Shown here one piece after another: positions 33,408 through 41,832 of a DNA stretch of 44,508 bases. This DNA comes from Candidatus Poribacteria bacterium. Its GTDB lineage: Bacteria; Poribacteria; WGA-4E; WGA-3G. The DNA lies in the NCBI GenBank assembly GCA_022825665.1, contig JAJDWI010000156.1:1-44508 (forward strand), read 5' to 3'. A program made the translations under genes and the position numbers. The notes under the pieces are model-generated. The model searched no databases and had not been told where the DNA came from. It saw nothing but the letters and a program-made list of their open reading frames with translations. The stretch's first letter is position 1, and the number at the start of each line of letters is the position of its first letter.

Positions 33408-34811
33408 ATGGAAAACAGACCAAATGTCATTTTTGTTTTAACAGATGACCAAGGACCTTGGGCAATGGGTTGTAGTGGGAACGATGAACTCCGCACACCT
33501 TTCATAGATCAACTCGCCGCCGAAGGAACTCGCTTCCCTAACTTTTTCTGCACGAGTCCTGTGTGCTCACCTGCACGTGCAAGCTTGATGACAGGACGTA
33601 TCCCATCAGCACACGGGGTACACGACTGGATTCGTGATGGAAACATGCCACCTGACCCCGCAAGATATCTTGAAGGTTTGACCTGCTATAGCGATGTGCT
33701 TGCTGAAAATAATTATACCGTCGGTTTGAGCGGTAAATGGCATCTCGGTGACAGCCTAACCCCACAACATGGGTTCAGCCACTGGTTCGCGTTGCCTACA
33801 GGTGGCAGCAAATATAATGACGCGAATATGATCCGCGATGGACAGGTGGAGATGCAACCCGGCTACCTCACAGATATAATTACCGATGATGCGTTAGATT
33901 TTATTTCCGCTAATAGTGAAGGTCCATTCTACCTTAGCGTCAACTATAATGCACCGCATACTCCGTTTAATGGACATCCACAAGACATCGTAGATTCCTA
34001 CGATGATTGTCCGTTCAAGACATGTCCACAAGAACCGTTGCATCCGTGGGCAGTGCAAGGTGCAGCCGCACACATGGGTAATCGTGAGTCGTTGAAAGGT
34101 TATTATGCTGCGATTACGGCACTTGATTTAAATGTCGGACGTATATTAGATCGACTTTCAGAGTTAGGTATCCGTGAGAACACACTTGTTGTCTTTAGTA
34201 GTGATAATGGATACTCATGCGGACATCACGGATTTTGGCATAAAGGCAACGGAACTTTTCCACTGAATATGTATGATAACTCTGTTAAGGTGCCATTTGT
34301 TATCAGCCAACCCGGTAGGATACCAGAAGGACGTGTCAGTGAGGCAATGGTAAGTCAATACGATTTCATGCCGACACTGCTTGATTATCTTGGTTTGCCT
34401 GATCCCAACGATGATATGTCTCCTGGAAGGAGTTTTGTTTCCGCACTTACTGGAGAAACGAACGATGCGCAAGACGAAATCGTCGTTTTTGATGAATACG
34501 GACCTGTCCGTATGATCCGGACACAAGAGTGGAAATACGTTCACCGCTATCCTTATGGTCCACATGAACTATACGACTTAGCAAACGACCCTGGTGAACG
34601 CAAGAACCTCGTTGATGAGAACGAACATAACGCACTCATCTCGGAAATGCGCCAACAGATGGGTGCGTGGTTTGAAAGATATGTGGATCCTGAATTAGAC
34701 GGTGCAAGATGTTCGGTCACAGGTGGTGGACAAGCAGCGAAGCTTGGAGAAGGTAATTACGGAGAAGATTCTTTCCACCCAAGATATGCACCACCAAGGC
34801 GGAATGTTTAG
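33408..34811 (+). CDS. Type I sulfatase, second tandem pair, copy 1
   Basis: The product is 467 residues. The formylglycine site is C53 in CSPARASLMTG (C-x-P-A-R variant). D13-D14 in VLTDDQGPWAMG gives metal ligands, and GKWHLGD and VFSSDNGYSCGHHG add active-site residues. No signal peptide is visible, so it is predicted cytoplasmic. It belongs to a different subfamily from the pair at 12.7 kb: lengths, signature residue and C-terminus differ. It is nearly the same protein as the next gene minus that gene's Tat leader. SD CGGAG is fair. Confidence 0.93.
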   Translation: MENRPNVIFVLTDDQGPWAMGCSGNDELRTPFIDQLAAEGTRFPNFFCTSPVCSPARASLMTGRIPSAHGVHDWIRDGNMPPDPARYLEGLTCYSDVLAENNYTVGLSGKWHLGDSLTPQHGFSHWFALPTGGSKYNDANMIRDGQVEMQPGYLTDIITDDALDFISANSEGPFYLSVNYNAPHTPFNGHPQDIVDSYDDCPFKTCPQEPLHPWAVQGAAAHMGNRESLKGYYAAITALDLNVGRILDRLSELGIRENTLVVFSSDNGYSCGHHGFWHKGNGTFPLNMYDNSVKVPFVISQPGRIPEGRVSEAMVSQYDFMPTLLDYLGLPDPNDDMSPGRSFVSALTGETNDAQDEIVVFDEYGPVRMIRTQEWKYVHRYPYGPHELYDLANDPGERKNLVDENEHNALISEMRQQMGAWFERYVDPELDGARCSVTGGGQAAKLGEGNYGEDSFHPRYAPPRRNV

Positions 34812-34895
34812 GCACATCTTTTCATCCAAATCAACTGCGGTGAGTATAACATGCGCATGTAGTGTTAATTTTGTGATACTGATTAGAGGTGAGAC

Positions 34896-36437
34896 ATGTC
34901 AAATCAGGAGATAAACAATAGCACGAATATGTCGCGCAGAAAGTTCTTAAAGAACGTAGGCACAGGGACTGTCGCTGCGGCTGTCGCGCCAACGGTCTTA
35001 CTGGGTGCAGAACAAAAAGGAGGAAATCAAATGCAAAACCAACCAAATGTCATTTTTATTCTGACTGACGACCAAGGACCTTGGGCAGCAGGTTGTTGTG
35101 GTAACGATGAGGTCCGTACACCTTTTATAGACCAACTCGCTTCAGAAGGCACACGTTTTCCCAATTTTTTCTGCACAACTCCTGTATGTTCACCAGCACG
35201 TGCCAGTTTAATGACTGGACGTATCCCATCAGCACACGGAGTGCATGATTTTTGCAGGGATGGGAGCATGCCACCAAATGCAGAACGTTATCTTGCAGGT
35301 TTGACATGCTATACCGATGTACTTGCTGAAAATAATTATACGGTAGGTTTAAGTGGTAAGTGGCATCTTGGTGATAGTCTAACACCACAACACGGTTTTA
35401 GCCATTGGTTTGCTTTGCCATTAGGCGGAAGCAGATACAACAATGCCAACATGATTAGAGATGGAAAAGTAGAAAGACAACCGGGTTATCTCACTGACGT
35501 AATTACCGATGATGCAATAAATTTTATATCAGAAAATAAAGAGGGTCCGTTCTATCTCAGTGTCAACTATAATGCCCCGCATACCCCTTTTAACGGGCAT
35601 CCGCAAGACATTGTAGATTCTTATGATGATTGTCCGTTCAAGACATGTCCACAGGAGGCATTGCATCCGTGGGCTGGACGAGGCACGTTACCTCACATGG
35701 GCAATCGCGAGTCGTTGAAAGGATATTTCGCTGCAATAACAGCACTTGATCTCAACGTCGGACGTATTTTAGAACGACTTACTGAGTTAGGTATTCGTGA
35801 GAATACACTTATCGTTTTCAGTAGTGATAACGGATACTCATGTGGACATAACGGTTTTTGGCATAAAGGCAATGGAACATTCCCACTTAATATGTATGAA
35901 AATTCCGTCAAAGTGCCTTTTATCGTGAGTCAACCCGGTAAGATACCAGAAGGACGTGAAAGCGAGGCGATGGTGAGTCAATACGATTTCATGCCGACAT
36001 TACTTGACTATCTCGGTTTACCCGATCCCAACGACGACATGTCTCCCGGTAGAAGTTTTGTCTCCGCGCTTTCCGGTGATACAAACGATGCCCAAGATAG
36101 GATTGTGGTTTTTGATGAGTACGGTCCTGTTCGAATGATTCGGACGCAAGAGTGGAAATATGTACACCGTTATCCTTACGGACCGCATGAACTCTATGAC
36201 ATAGTTAATGATCCACGCGAACGGAAGAATCTGGTGGATGACAAGGCACATAGAGCCCTGATTAGCGATATGCGAAGACAAATGGGCGAATGGTTTGAGC
36301 AGTATGTAATACCACGTTTGGATGGATCAAGATTTGGTGTCACTGGTGGAGGTCAAGCAGCAAAGATTGGAGATGGAAAGTATGGTGAAGATGCCTTCAA
36401 GATAAGGCAACCCAGACAAAACCAGAATAGACAGTAA
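34896..36437 (+). CDS. Type I sulfatase with Tat leader, second tandem pair, copy 2
   Basis: The product is 513 residues. Residues 12-18 (MSRRKFLK) with a following hydrophobic, alanine-rich stretch (TVAAAVAPTVLLGA) form a twin-arginine signal, so this form is exported folded to the periplasm. From M46 onward it matches the preceding sulfatase almost throughout, with C98 in CSPARASLMTG as the formylglycine site. M46 is itself preceded by a strong SD (AAGGAGG, 7 bases away), which would make a cytoplasmic form of the same length as copy 1. The leader thus looks like a recent addition ahead of an originally leaderless gene. It has a good SD (GAGGTGA) at the first ATG. Confidence 0.93.
   Translation: MSNQEINNSTNMSRRKFLKNVGTGTVAAAVAPTVLLGAEQKGGNQMQNQPNVIFILTDDQGPWAAGCCGNDEVRTPFIDQLASEGTRFPNFFCTTPVCSPARASLMTGRIPSAHGVHDFCRDGSMPPNAERYLAGLTCYTDVLAENNYTVGLSGKWHLGDSLTPQHGFSHWFALPLGGSRYNNANMIRDGKVERQPGYLTDVITDDAINFISENKEGPFYLSVNYNAPHTPFNGHPQDIVDSYDDCPFKTCPQEALHPWAGRGTLPHMGNRESLKGYFAAITALDLNVGRILERLTELGIRENTLIVFSSDNGYSCGHNGFWHKGNGTFPLNMYENSVKVPFIVSQPGKIPEGRESEAMVSQYDFMPTLLDYLGLPDPNDDMSPGRSFVSALSGDTNDAQDRIVVFDEYGPVRMIRTQEWKYVHRYPYGPHELYDIVNDPRERKNLVDDKAHRALISDMRRQMGEWFEQYVIPRLDGSRFGVTGGGQAAKIGDGKYGEDAFKIRQPRQNQNRQ
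35017..35033 (+). promoter_or_regulatory. Internal ribosome-binding site and start in Tat-sulfatase gene
   Basis: AAGGAGG, 7-base spacer, ATG (35031), in frame with the Tat sulfatase. It matches the expected start of a leaderless sulfatase (MQNQPNVIF versus MENRPNVIF in the preceding gene). It could yield a cytosolic product without the Tat leader. Confidence 0.6.
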
Positions 36438-36563
36438 TCTGGTCTATTTGATTGATATGTGTTTTAACATAATAGAGTAATTAGTGGTCATTCATTACAA
36501 CTAAGCGACCATATATATAGTTAACAATCAATATCAAACTACTAAATTTTAAAAAGGAGTGAT

Positions 36564-37409
36564 ATGGCGAGTGCGTTTGCACCTGGTAACATTTCGTGTG
36601 TATTCAAAATAATTCCGCACCCAGATCCGGCACGTATGCATTCTCTCGGCATGGGTTTTACTGTCAAAGAAGGTGTTGAAGTCACCGTTTCTGAATATTA
36701 CGAAACAAAAGTTTCATTTAATCAACAAGACATTGTTTTCCCAACAGTCAGTGCTGTGGTTAGTCGGCTAATCCAAAATACAGATGTTTCAGGGATAAAA
36801 GTAAGTCTCACGTCCCCGCTTCCTTTGGGTTGCGGTTTCGGTTTGAGTGGTGCTGCTGCACTTGCTACTGCTTATGCACTGAATGAACTCATAAAGTTGG
36901 ATAAGGAAAATGAAGTTTTAGCAATGATCGCACACGTGGCGGAAGTTGAGAACCGAACTGGGTTAGGCGATGTCTGCTCGCAATACCACGGTGGGTGTCT
37001 CGTAAAGCTGAAAGAAGGAGCACCCTTAGTTGCAGACAAATTGCCGATACCTGATCAACCTATATATTATCGCTACTTTGGACCAATTCAGACAAGCGAA
37101 GTACTCAGAAACAGTGAACAGACAAAACGTATCAACTGTGCGGCAGATACAGCATTAACGGTTTTACAAAAACTTACACAGGCTCAGTCAAACCCTGATT
37201 TATTTACTGAATGTTTTGCTGTTGCGAAGCAATTTTCAGTGGATAGTGGCTTGCTCAGCGATAAACGGGTGATAGACACAATTGCACAGATTGAGGCAGC
37301 AGGTGGGGTCGGTTCAATGATTATGTTAGGAAACGGAGTCTTCAGCACACATGCCTTTAATGGTGCAACAGAGACAATACTCTCAAAAAATCCAGCACGA
37401 CTCATCTAA
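36564..37409 (+). CDS. GHMP kinase, pantoate-kinase-like (archaeal PoK family)
   Basis: The product is 281 residues. ASAFAPGNISCVF is the N-terminal strand of pantoate kinase (archaeal form APGHITGFF). The GHMP P-loop is PLPLGCGFGLSGAAALATAYALN (residues 85-107, shown in two parts), and VEVENRTGLGDV (127-137) is the highly characteristic PoK motif. The enzyme phosphorylates pantoate in the archaeal coenzyme A route; bacteria normally use PanC and PanK instead. No phosphopantothenate synthetase gene is in the window, so the role here is unproved. SD AAAGGAG precedes the ATG. It may lead an operon with the next three genes (gaps 51, 33 and 22 bp). Confidence 0.75.
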   Translation: MASAFAPGNISCVFKIIPHPDPARMHSLGMGFTVKEGVEVTVSEYYETKVSFNQQDIVFPTVSAVVSRLIQNTDVSGIKVSLTSPLPLGCGFGLSGAAALATAYALNELIKLDKENEVLAMIAHVAEVENRTGLGDVCSQYHGGCLVKLKEGAPLVADKLPIPDQPIYYRYFGPIQTSEVLRNSEQTKRINCAADTALTVLQKLTQAQSNPDLFTECFAVAKQFSVDSGLLSDKRVIDTIAQIEAAGGVGSMIMLGNGVFSTHAFNGATETILSKNPARLI

Positions 37410-37460
37410 TATACCTGTTTTACGTCTAATACATAACGAATTCCGCTATTTGGGGTTGTT

Positions 37461-39407
37461 ATGAGAATGAATGTCGCAATTATCATCGCGTTTGTTGTTG
37501 TATCTTCAGCATTCTGTGCTGTGGATTTTGAGGAGGTAACCTTTGGGTTCAACAACGGATATAAACATGGAAAATGGGCACCACTGAACGTTAGTCTTCG
37601 AAGTCAAAATGAACTTGTTCCGTTCAACGGAGAACTCACCGTTGAAGTTCGTAATTATAATACGGATGAGACAATCTGCCGATATGCAACGTCACTACAT
37701 CTAAGTAAAACTGATCGTAAGCAGAAAAAACTGTTCATCTACTGTCCAAACACTTCTTTCCATCTTCTCATTCAATTAGAACCATCAGAAGTCACAGAGA
37801 CATCTATATCAGAACCACACACAACACACCAAATTACACCTCTAACACCGATCGCAAATAGAGACTATTTTGCTTTGGTTTTAGCCCCCAACAGAGACAA
37901 AATACAAAAGATTATTGATAAAAAGCGATTAGATGAGGATGGTACACAGGTTCATATTAAATATCTACCAAACTCTCGTGCAATGCCTACAAAGTGGGTA
38001 GGTTATAGTGCCGTTGATTTGATGATTATTCGCGAGGTATCACTTACAGACAAAAGGATTTTAAAGCAACAACAAACAGCACTGTTAGATTGGGTGCAAC
38101 GTGGTGGGACACTTGTCGTTTCCGGTGGAAGCAACTTCCGTTTCCTAAAAGACAGTTTTATTGAGCAATTACTTCCTGTAAAATTGATCCGTGAAGAGAC
38201 ATTTGATAAAGTGCCACATGCTTTAAGACAACAATTCGGTGTTGTTAATTCAAACAATGCAATCCACGCGTTTAAGAACATTCATTTTGAACCCAAACCT
38301 GAATGTCAAATACTGCTTGAAACTGATGAACAGATTTACATTGCACAGCGAAACTTTGGAAGCGGACAAGTAATATGCTTTTCCTTTGATTACAATACAC
38401 CGCCATTTTCAGAACTGAAGTTGGGAGAAACATTTTGGCGTTGGCTACTCAAAACACATGGGAAATCGCCTCGGTTTTTTGCTGATAAATACGCACCATT
38501 TCGGCAACATGAGGAAAAAATACATGAGCATTTTCTCTCAAAAATGCCAACACAGATTCCGATCATAAAATTACTCTCAATAATACTTCCGATATATTTA
38601 CTCAGTTTTGGTGGTATAACGCTTTTTTTTAGCAAAAGAAGAAGAACTGTGCCTAACAGAAATCGTCGTTATTGGATCGTAGTACTAATCTTTGTTCTTG
38701 TGTCCGTTAGTATCATTGGTGGTGCGCGTGCGGTATTACCTAAGAAAATAACAACAGAACATTTCTCAGTTTTATCAATATATCCCGATCAAAATAACGC
38801 GCACATGCAAAGTTACGTTTCACTTAGGGCTGCTGCGCGGACTAAAACGGTAATTCCATTAACACAAAACACCTTTATTTGTCCTTTGAGGGTTGATAGT
38901 ATCACTGAACCTGCACAGTTTTTTCTTGGATCACCGTCTGAGTTGCGGGATGTATCTGTAGAACCTTGGAGTCCTAGTACATACATTCAAGAGACATTTT
39001 TTTCATTTGATATACAGGAAACTCCGATAAAACTTGAAAATACATGGAGAATTACAGGAGGAGATGCAAACTACTTAGGGGAGGTCACACTGGGAAAAAG
39101 CAATTTATGGGTATCAGATTCACCGAGTCAAGCGTTAAAAAAAATACCATCACTTGAAGAACTTGATGAACCAAGGAAAACTTTAGCGAAAATCTTACAA
39201 CAGGAAGGTCTACTTCAATATCTATTGCAACAGGAAGATACTCGTCAGATTGGCAAAACGCAAAATCGCACGGTATTAATTGGATGGATTTCACAATCGG
39301 AACAAAATTTAACACTGATTCCGCGTATATCAGCGGACGAAATTGTTAGCGATAATAATGAAACGTTAGTTATAATGTATATGGATGAGATGGACACAGA
39401 GTTGTAA
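37461..39407 (+). CDS. Envelope protein with class I glutamine-amidotransferase-like domain and two membrane helices
   Basis: The product is 648 residues. It has a signal peptide (hydrophobic 5-20, cut near AFCA-VDFE). Residues about 20-130 form a beta-rich domain (FGFNNGYKHGKWAPLNVSLRS). About 140-320 look like a GATase1/DUF4159-type fold with LLDWVQRGGTLVVSGGSNFRFL, but no catalytic cysteine nucleophile elbow is visible. Two hydrophobic segments lie at about 371-393 and 402-425, and a further extracytoplasmic region follows. This arrangement is known for large uncharacterised membrane proteins near BatA/ABC-2 export genes. The ABC ATPase two genes downstream may be its partner. Function not assigned. 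Confidence 0.65.
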   Translation: MRMNVAIIIAFVVVSSAFCAVDFEEVTFGFNNGYKHGKWAPLNVSLRSQNELVPFNGELTVEVRNYNTDETICRYATSLHLSKTDRKQKKLFIYCPNTSFHLLIQLEPSEVTETSISEPHTTHQITPLTPIANRDYFALVLAPNRDKIQKIIDKKRLDEDGTQVHIKYLPNSRAMPTKWVGYSAVDLMIIREVSLTDKRILKQQQTALLDWVQRGGTLVVSGGSNFRFLKDSFIEQLLPVKLIREETFDKVPHALRQQFGVVNSNNAIHAFKNIHFEPKPECQILLETDEQIYIAQRNFGSGQVICFSFDYNTPPFSELKLGETFWRWLLKTHGKSPRFFADKYAPFRQHEEKIHEHFLSKMPTQIPIIKLLSIILPIYLLSFGGITLFFSKRRRTVPNRNRRYWIVVLIFVLVSVSIIGGARAVLPKKITTEHFSVLSIYPDQNNAHMQSYVSLRAAARTKTVIPLTQNTFICPLRVDSITEPAQFFLGSPSELRDVSVEPWSPSTYIQETFFSFDIQETPIKLENTWRITGGDANYLGEVTLGKSNLWVSDSPSQALKKIPSLEELDEPRKTLAKILQQEGLLQYLLQQEDTRQIGKTQNRTVLIGWISQSEQNLTLIPRISADEIVSDNNETLVIMYMDEMDTEL

Positions 39408-39440
39408 TCTTACACTACTTTAGCGTATGGGAAGTAAAAT

Positions 39441-40376
39441 ATGGACGTGCTATCACTTGGAATATTTGTCGTTGATGTAATTGGAAAACCGATAGACAGT
39501 TTTCCTGAAAAGGGTAAATTAGTCCTCTTTGATGAACTGGAAATCCATTCAGGGGGTTGTGCTAACAACACAGCCATTGCACTTGCACGTCTTGGTGTTT
39601 CTGTTGGTGCTATGGGTAAAATCGGCAACGACAATTTTGGCAATTTAGTCCTGCAAACACTTACAGAAAACAATGTCGGGACAGCAGGCATACAACGGAA
39701 TACAGGTGCGAACACCTCCTATACATTTGTTGCGGTGGCTTCCGATGGTGAACGAAGTTTTTGCCACTACATCGGAGCAAACGGTGAACTTTGCGAAAAC
39801 GACATAAATTGGGATATAATTAAAACAGCAAAAATACTCCATATCGCTGGTGCACTTGTCATGCCCCAATTTGATGGACAACCGATGGCGAATGTTCTCA
39901 AAAAAGCAAAGGCATTAGGAATAACAACATCCCTTGACACCGCATGGGATGCGACAGGAAAATGGTTGGAAACATTGGAACCGTGTCTGCCTTATGTTGA
40001 CATCTTTCTACCGAGTTTGACTGAAGCAGAACATCTGACAGGTACATCCGACCTCCGTGAAATCTCAACATTTTTGAGAAACTACGGGATTAGCACAATA
40101 GGAATAAAAATGGGGGAACGTGGTAGTTATGTCTCTACCCCCGATGAAGATATGTTTGTCCCCGCATACCCCGTTAACATCATTGACGCTACCGGCGCAG
40201 GTGATGCTTACGTGGCAGGATTCCTCGCAGGAACTATAAAAGGGTGGGACCTCAAAACTACTGCTCAGTTAGCATCAGCAACAGGTGCAGCTTGTGTAAC
40301 TGCTATCGGCACCACCGCGGGTATCCAAAATCTTGAAGAAACTATGAAAATCTGCCAAAACAACACCGCAACATAA
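39441..40376 (+). CDS. PfkB-family (ribokinase-like) sugar kinase
   Basis: The product is 311 residues. GGCANNTAIALARLGVSVGAMGKIGNDNFG (about 35-64, in two pieces) is the first PfkB signature, and the second is DATGAGDAYVAGFLAG (about 250-265), with D in TGAGD as catalytic base. It phosphorylates a sugar or nucleoside with ATP; substrate class is undetermined, with a ketose or deoxy-sugar acid typical. Context (sulfatases, lactonase) favours catabolism of sugars freed from glycans. It begins 33 bp after the membrane protein gene, with GGAAG upstream. Confidence 0.88.
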   Translation: MDVLSLGIFVVDVIGKPIDSFPEKGKLVLFDELEIHSGGCANNTAIALARLGVSVGAMGKIGNDNFGNLVLQTLTENNVGTAGIQRNTGANTSYTFVAVASDGERSFCHYIGANGELCENDINWDIIKTAKILHIAGALVMPQFDGQPMANVLKKAKALGITTSLDTAWDATGKWLETLEPCLPYVDIFLPSLTEAEHLTGTSDLREISTFLRNYGISTIGIKMGERGSYVSTPDEDMFVPAYPVNIIDATGAGDAYVAGFLAGTIKGWDLKTTAQLASATGAACVTAIGTTAGIQNLEETMKICQNNTAT

Positions 40377-40398
40377 GAACGGAATAGGAACTCACTTC

Positions 40399-41328
40399 AT
40401 GAATGATAATGCCATCGTTCAAACAGAAAACCTGACAAAATGGTATGGAGAAGTAATGGGGGTGAACGATGTTACGTTAACCATTCACCCCGGTATTACC
40501 GGTTTGCTTGGTCCGAACGGCGCGGGAAAAACCAGTCTCCTCAAATTAATGACTGGTCAACTCAAACCTAACATGGGAGTCATCTCTGTCCTAAACCAAC
40601 CTGTCTGGAATAACTATATGTTAACGCGGCGAGTTGGTTACTGTCCAGATATCGAATTAGCATACCAATTTATGACAGGTTTTGAGTTCGTCACTTTTTT
40701 CGCAACATTGAGTGGGTATCAAGGATCAGAGGCAGAAGATCAAAGTCTGAAAGTGATTGAAACTGTGGATATGATTTCAGCCAAAGACAAACCCATCGGA
40801 TCTTATAGCAAAGGGATGCGGCAACGGATTAAACTTGCACAAGCACTTGTGCATGAGCCAGAACTCCTATTCTTGGATGAGCCACTCACCGGACTTGACC
40901 CGATCGGCAGACGGCATGTCATAAGCCTCCTCACAGAACTCGCAAAACAAGGAATTAGCATGGTCGTCTCAAGCCATATACTTTACGAAATAGAAGCGAT
41001 GACAGAAACCATCCTGCTCATTCATCAGGGACGTATTCTCGCTGAGGGAACTATCTCAGATATTCGCGAACTGATTGATGAACACCCACACAAAGTCTAC
41101 TTAAGTGCTGACAACCCGCGCCGTTTAGCACAAATCTGTATGCCGTTTGAAGATATTCTCAGCGTTACCTTTGGCGATGAAGCGGGTGATGTTATCATTG
41201 AAACAGCAAAACCGGATGCTTTTTACGCACGTCTCCCCCTAATTCTCATTGAAAACGAGTTGAATGTTTCTCAACTTTACTCACCTGACGACAATCTGTC
41301 TGCTGTTTTTAAGTATTTGGTTGGGTAG
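40399..41328 (+). CDS. ABC-2-type transporter ATP-binding protein
   Basis: The product is 309 residues. Walker A GLLGPNGAGKTSLLKL (about 33-46), signature YSKGMRQRIKLAQAL, Walker B ELLFLDEPLTGLDP and H-loop VVSSHIL mark an export-type ATPase (CcmA/NatA-like). A C-terminal extension (about 225-309) is typical of ABC-2 ATPases. No permease lies downstream; the upstream 37461 membrane protein is a possible partner, or the permease lies elsewhere. Its stop codon lies inside the 22-bp direct repeat that borders the 41345-41679 element, so that insertion may have separated it from its next gene. Confidence 0.9.
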   Translation: MNDNAIVQTENLTKWYGEVMGVNDVTLTIHPGITGLLGPNGAGKTSLLKLMTGQLKPNMGVISVLNQPVWNNYMLTRRVGYCPDIELAYQFMTGFEFVTFFATLSGYQGSEAEDQSLKVIETVDMISAKDKPIGSYSKGMRQRIKLAQALVHEPELLFLDEPLTGLDPIGRRHVISLLTELAKQGISMVVSSHILYEIEAMTETILLIHQGRILAEGTISDIRELIDEHPHKVYLSADNPRRLAQICMPFEDILSVTFGDEAGDVIIETAKPDAFYARLPLILIENELNVSQLYSPDDNLSAVFKYLVG

Positions 41329-41344
41329 ACGGTTTTCCCCACAC
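41323..41344 (+). repeat. Left 22-bp direct repeat flanking the 335-bp element
   Basis: GGGTAGACGGTTTTCC... (22 bases) is identical to 41680-41701. It contains the ABC ATPase stop codon (41326-41328), so it is the original copy and the right one is a duplication. Confidence 0.85.
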
Positions 41345-41385
41345 CATAAGCGTCAATTTAGTGATTCTTGCTTGTCTGCATCGCT

Positions 41386-41405
41386 TATTGTCTGAACCAG
41401 GATTT
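41386..41405 (-). repeat. Inverted copy of the TCTGAACCAGGATT dispersed repeat
   Basis: TATTGTCTGAACCAGGATTT pairs with the copy at 41516-41537 and matches 19726-19747 in the reverse sense. Two copies of GGATTTCCAGGATT follow directly (about 41400-41431). Confidence 0.65.
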
Positions 41406-41515
41406 CCAGGATTATAGGATTTCCAGGATTAGGAATTTGTAGTATATATTCCGTTGTCCAGGATGAAGGGCTAACTTTTGCATAGGAACATTGGCATACA
41501 AATCTCTTATTTTGT

Positions 41516-41537
41516 AAATCTTGGTTCAGACACAATA
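41516..41537 (+). repeat. Copy of the AAATCYTGGTTCAGACA dispersed repeat
   Basis: Twenty of 22 bases match the copy at 19726-19747, 22 kb away. Confidence 0.65.
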
Positions 41538-41542
41538 CTTGT

Positions 41543-41572
41543 CGTAGGTCGCTTTGCTCGCTCCGACCTACG
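41543..41572 (+). repeat. CGTAGGTCG/CGACCTACG hairpin
   Basis: A perfect 9-bp stem with a 12-base loop (CTTTGCTCGCTC). Part of the element at 41345-41679. Confidence 0.6.
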
Positions 41573-41591
41573 GGACTGTATGTGAGCCTGC

Positions 41592-41610
41592 GGGCGAGGC
41601 AACCTCGCCC
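41592..41610 (+). repeat. GGGCGAGG-CAA-CCTCGCCC hairpin
   Basis: A perfect 8-bp GC-rich stem with a CAA loop, markedly GC-rich against an AT-rich background. Similar GGGCGAGG...CCTCGCCC repeats are widespread in environmental bacteria. Confidence 0.6.
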
Positions 41611-41679
41611 CTACGGCATGTAAAAGACGCAATGAAAAGCGCAACGACAAACGCATTTCTTCCTTAAATTGACGTTTAT

Positions 41680-41701
41680 GGGTAGACGGTTTTCCCCACA
41701 C
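41680..41701 (+). repeat. Right 22-bp direct repeat flanking the 335-bp element
   Basis: An exact copy of 41323-41344, without any coding role here. Confidence 0.85.
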
Positions 41702-41832
41702 TATATTGTTCAATCAAAAGAATTTTTATCGGAATCAGTTTCCTTCAGAATTATGTAACCATTCGACACATAACCCGCGTCATTATTTATTGATAGAACA
41801 TTAAGCAATCTTCCACTTTCTTGAGGTGTCTA

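Larger units (their letters stand above)
41345..41679 (+). mobile_element. MITE-like non-autonomous element, about 335 bp
   Basis: Terminal inverted repeats ATAAGCGTCAATTTA (41346-41360) and TAAATTGACGTTTAT (41665-41679) differ at one of 15 bases. Exact 22-bp direct repeats flank it. No credible gene lies inside. It carries nested palindromes: TGTCTGAACCAGGATTT (41388-41404) against AAATCTTGGTTCAGACA (41516-41532), a CGTAGGTCG/CGACCTACG hairpin, and a GGGCGAGG/CCTCGCCC hairpin. It fills most of the 504-bp gap before the sigma-WD40 gene; the remaining 130 bp show nothing clear. The length of the direct repeat is unusual for transposon target duplications. Confidence 0.65.

Noticed and set aside
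34850-34861. ACATGCGCATGT palindrome before the Tat sulfatase
   Set aside because: It is short and single; no partner site, so not listed as an operator.
41507-41713. 68-codon frame on the minus strand
   Set aside because: It consists of repeat palindromes in the MITE-like element and ends in the direct repeat; no domain.
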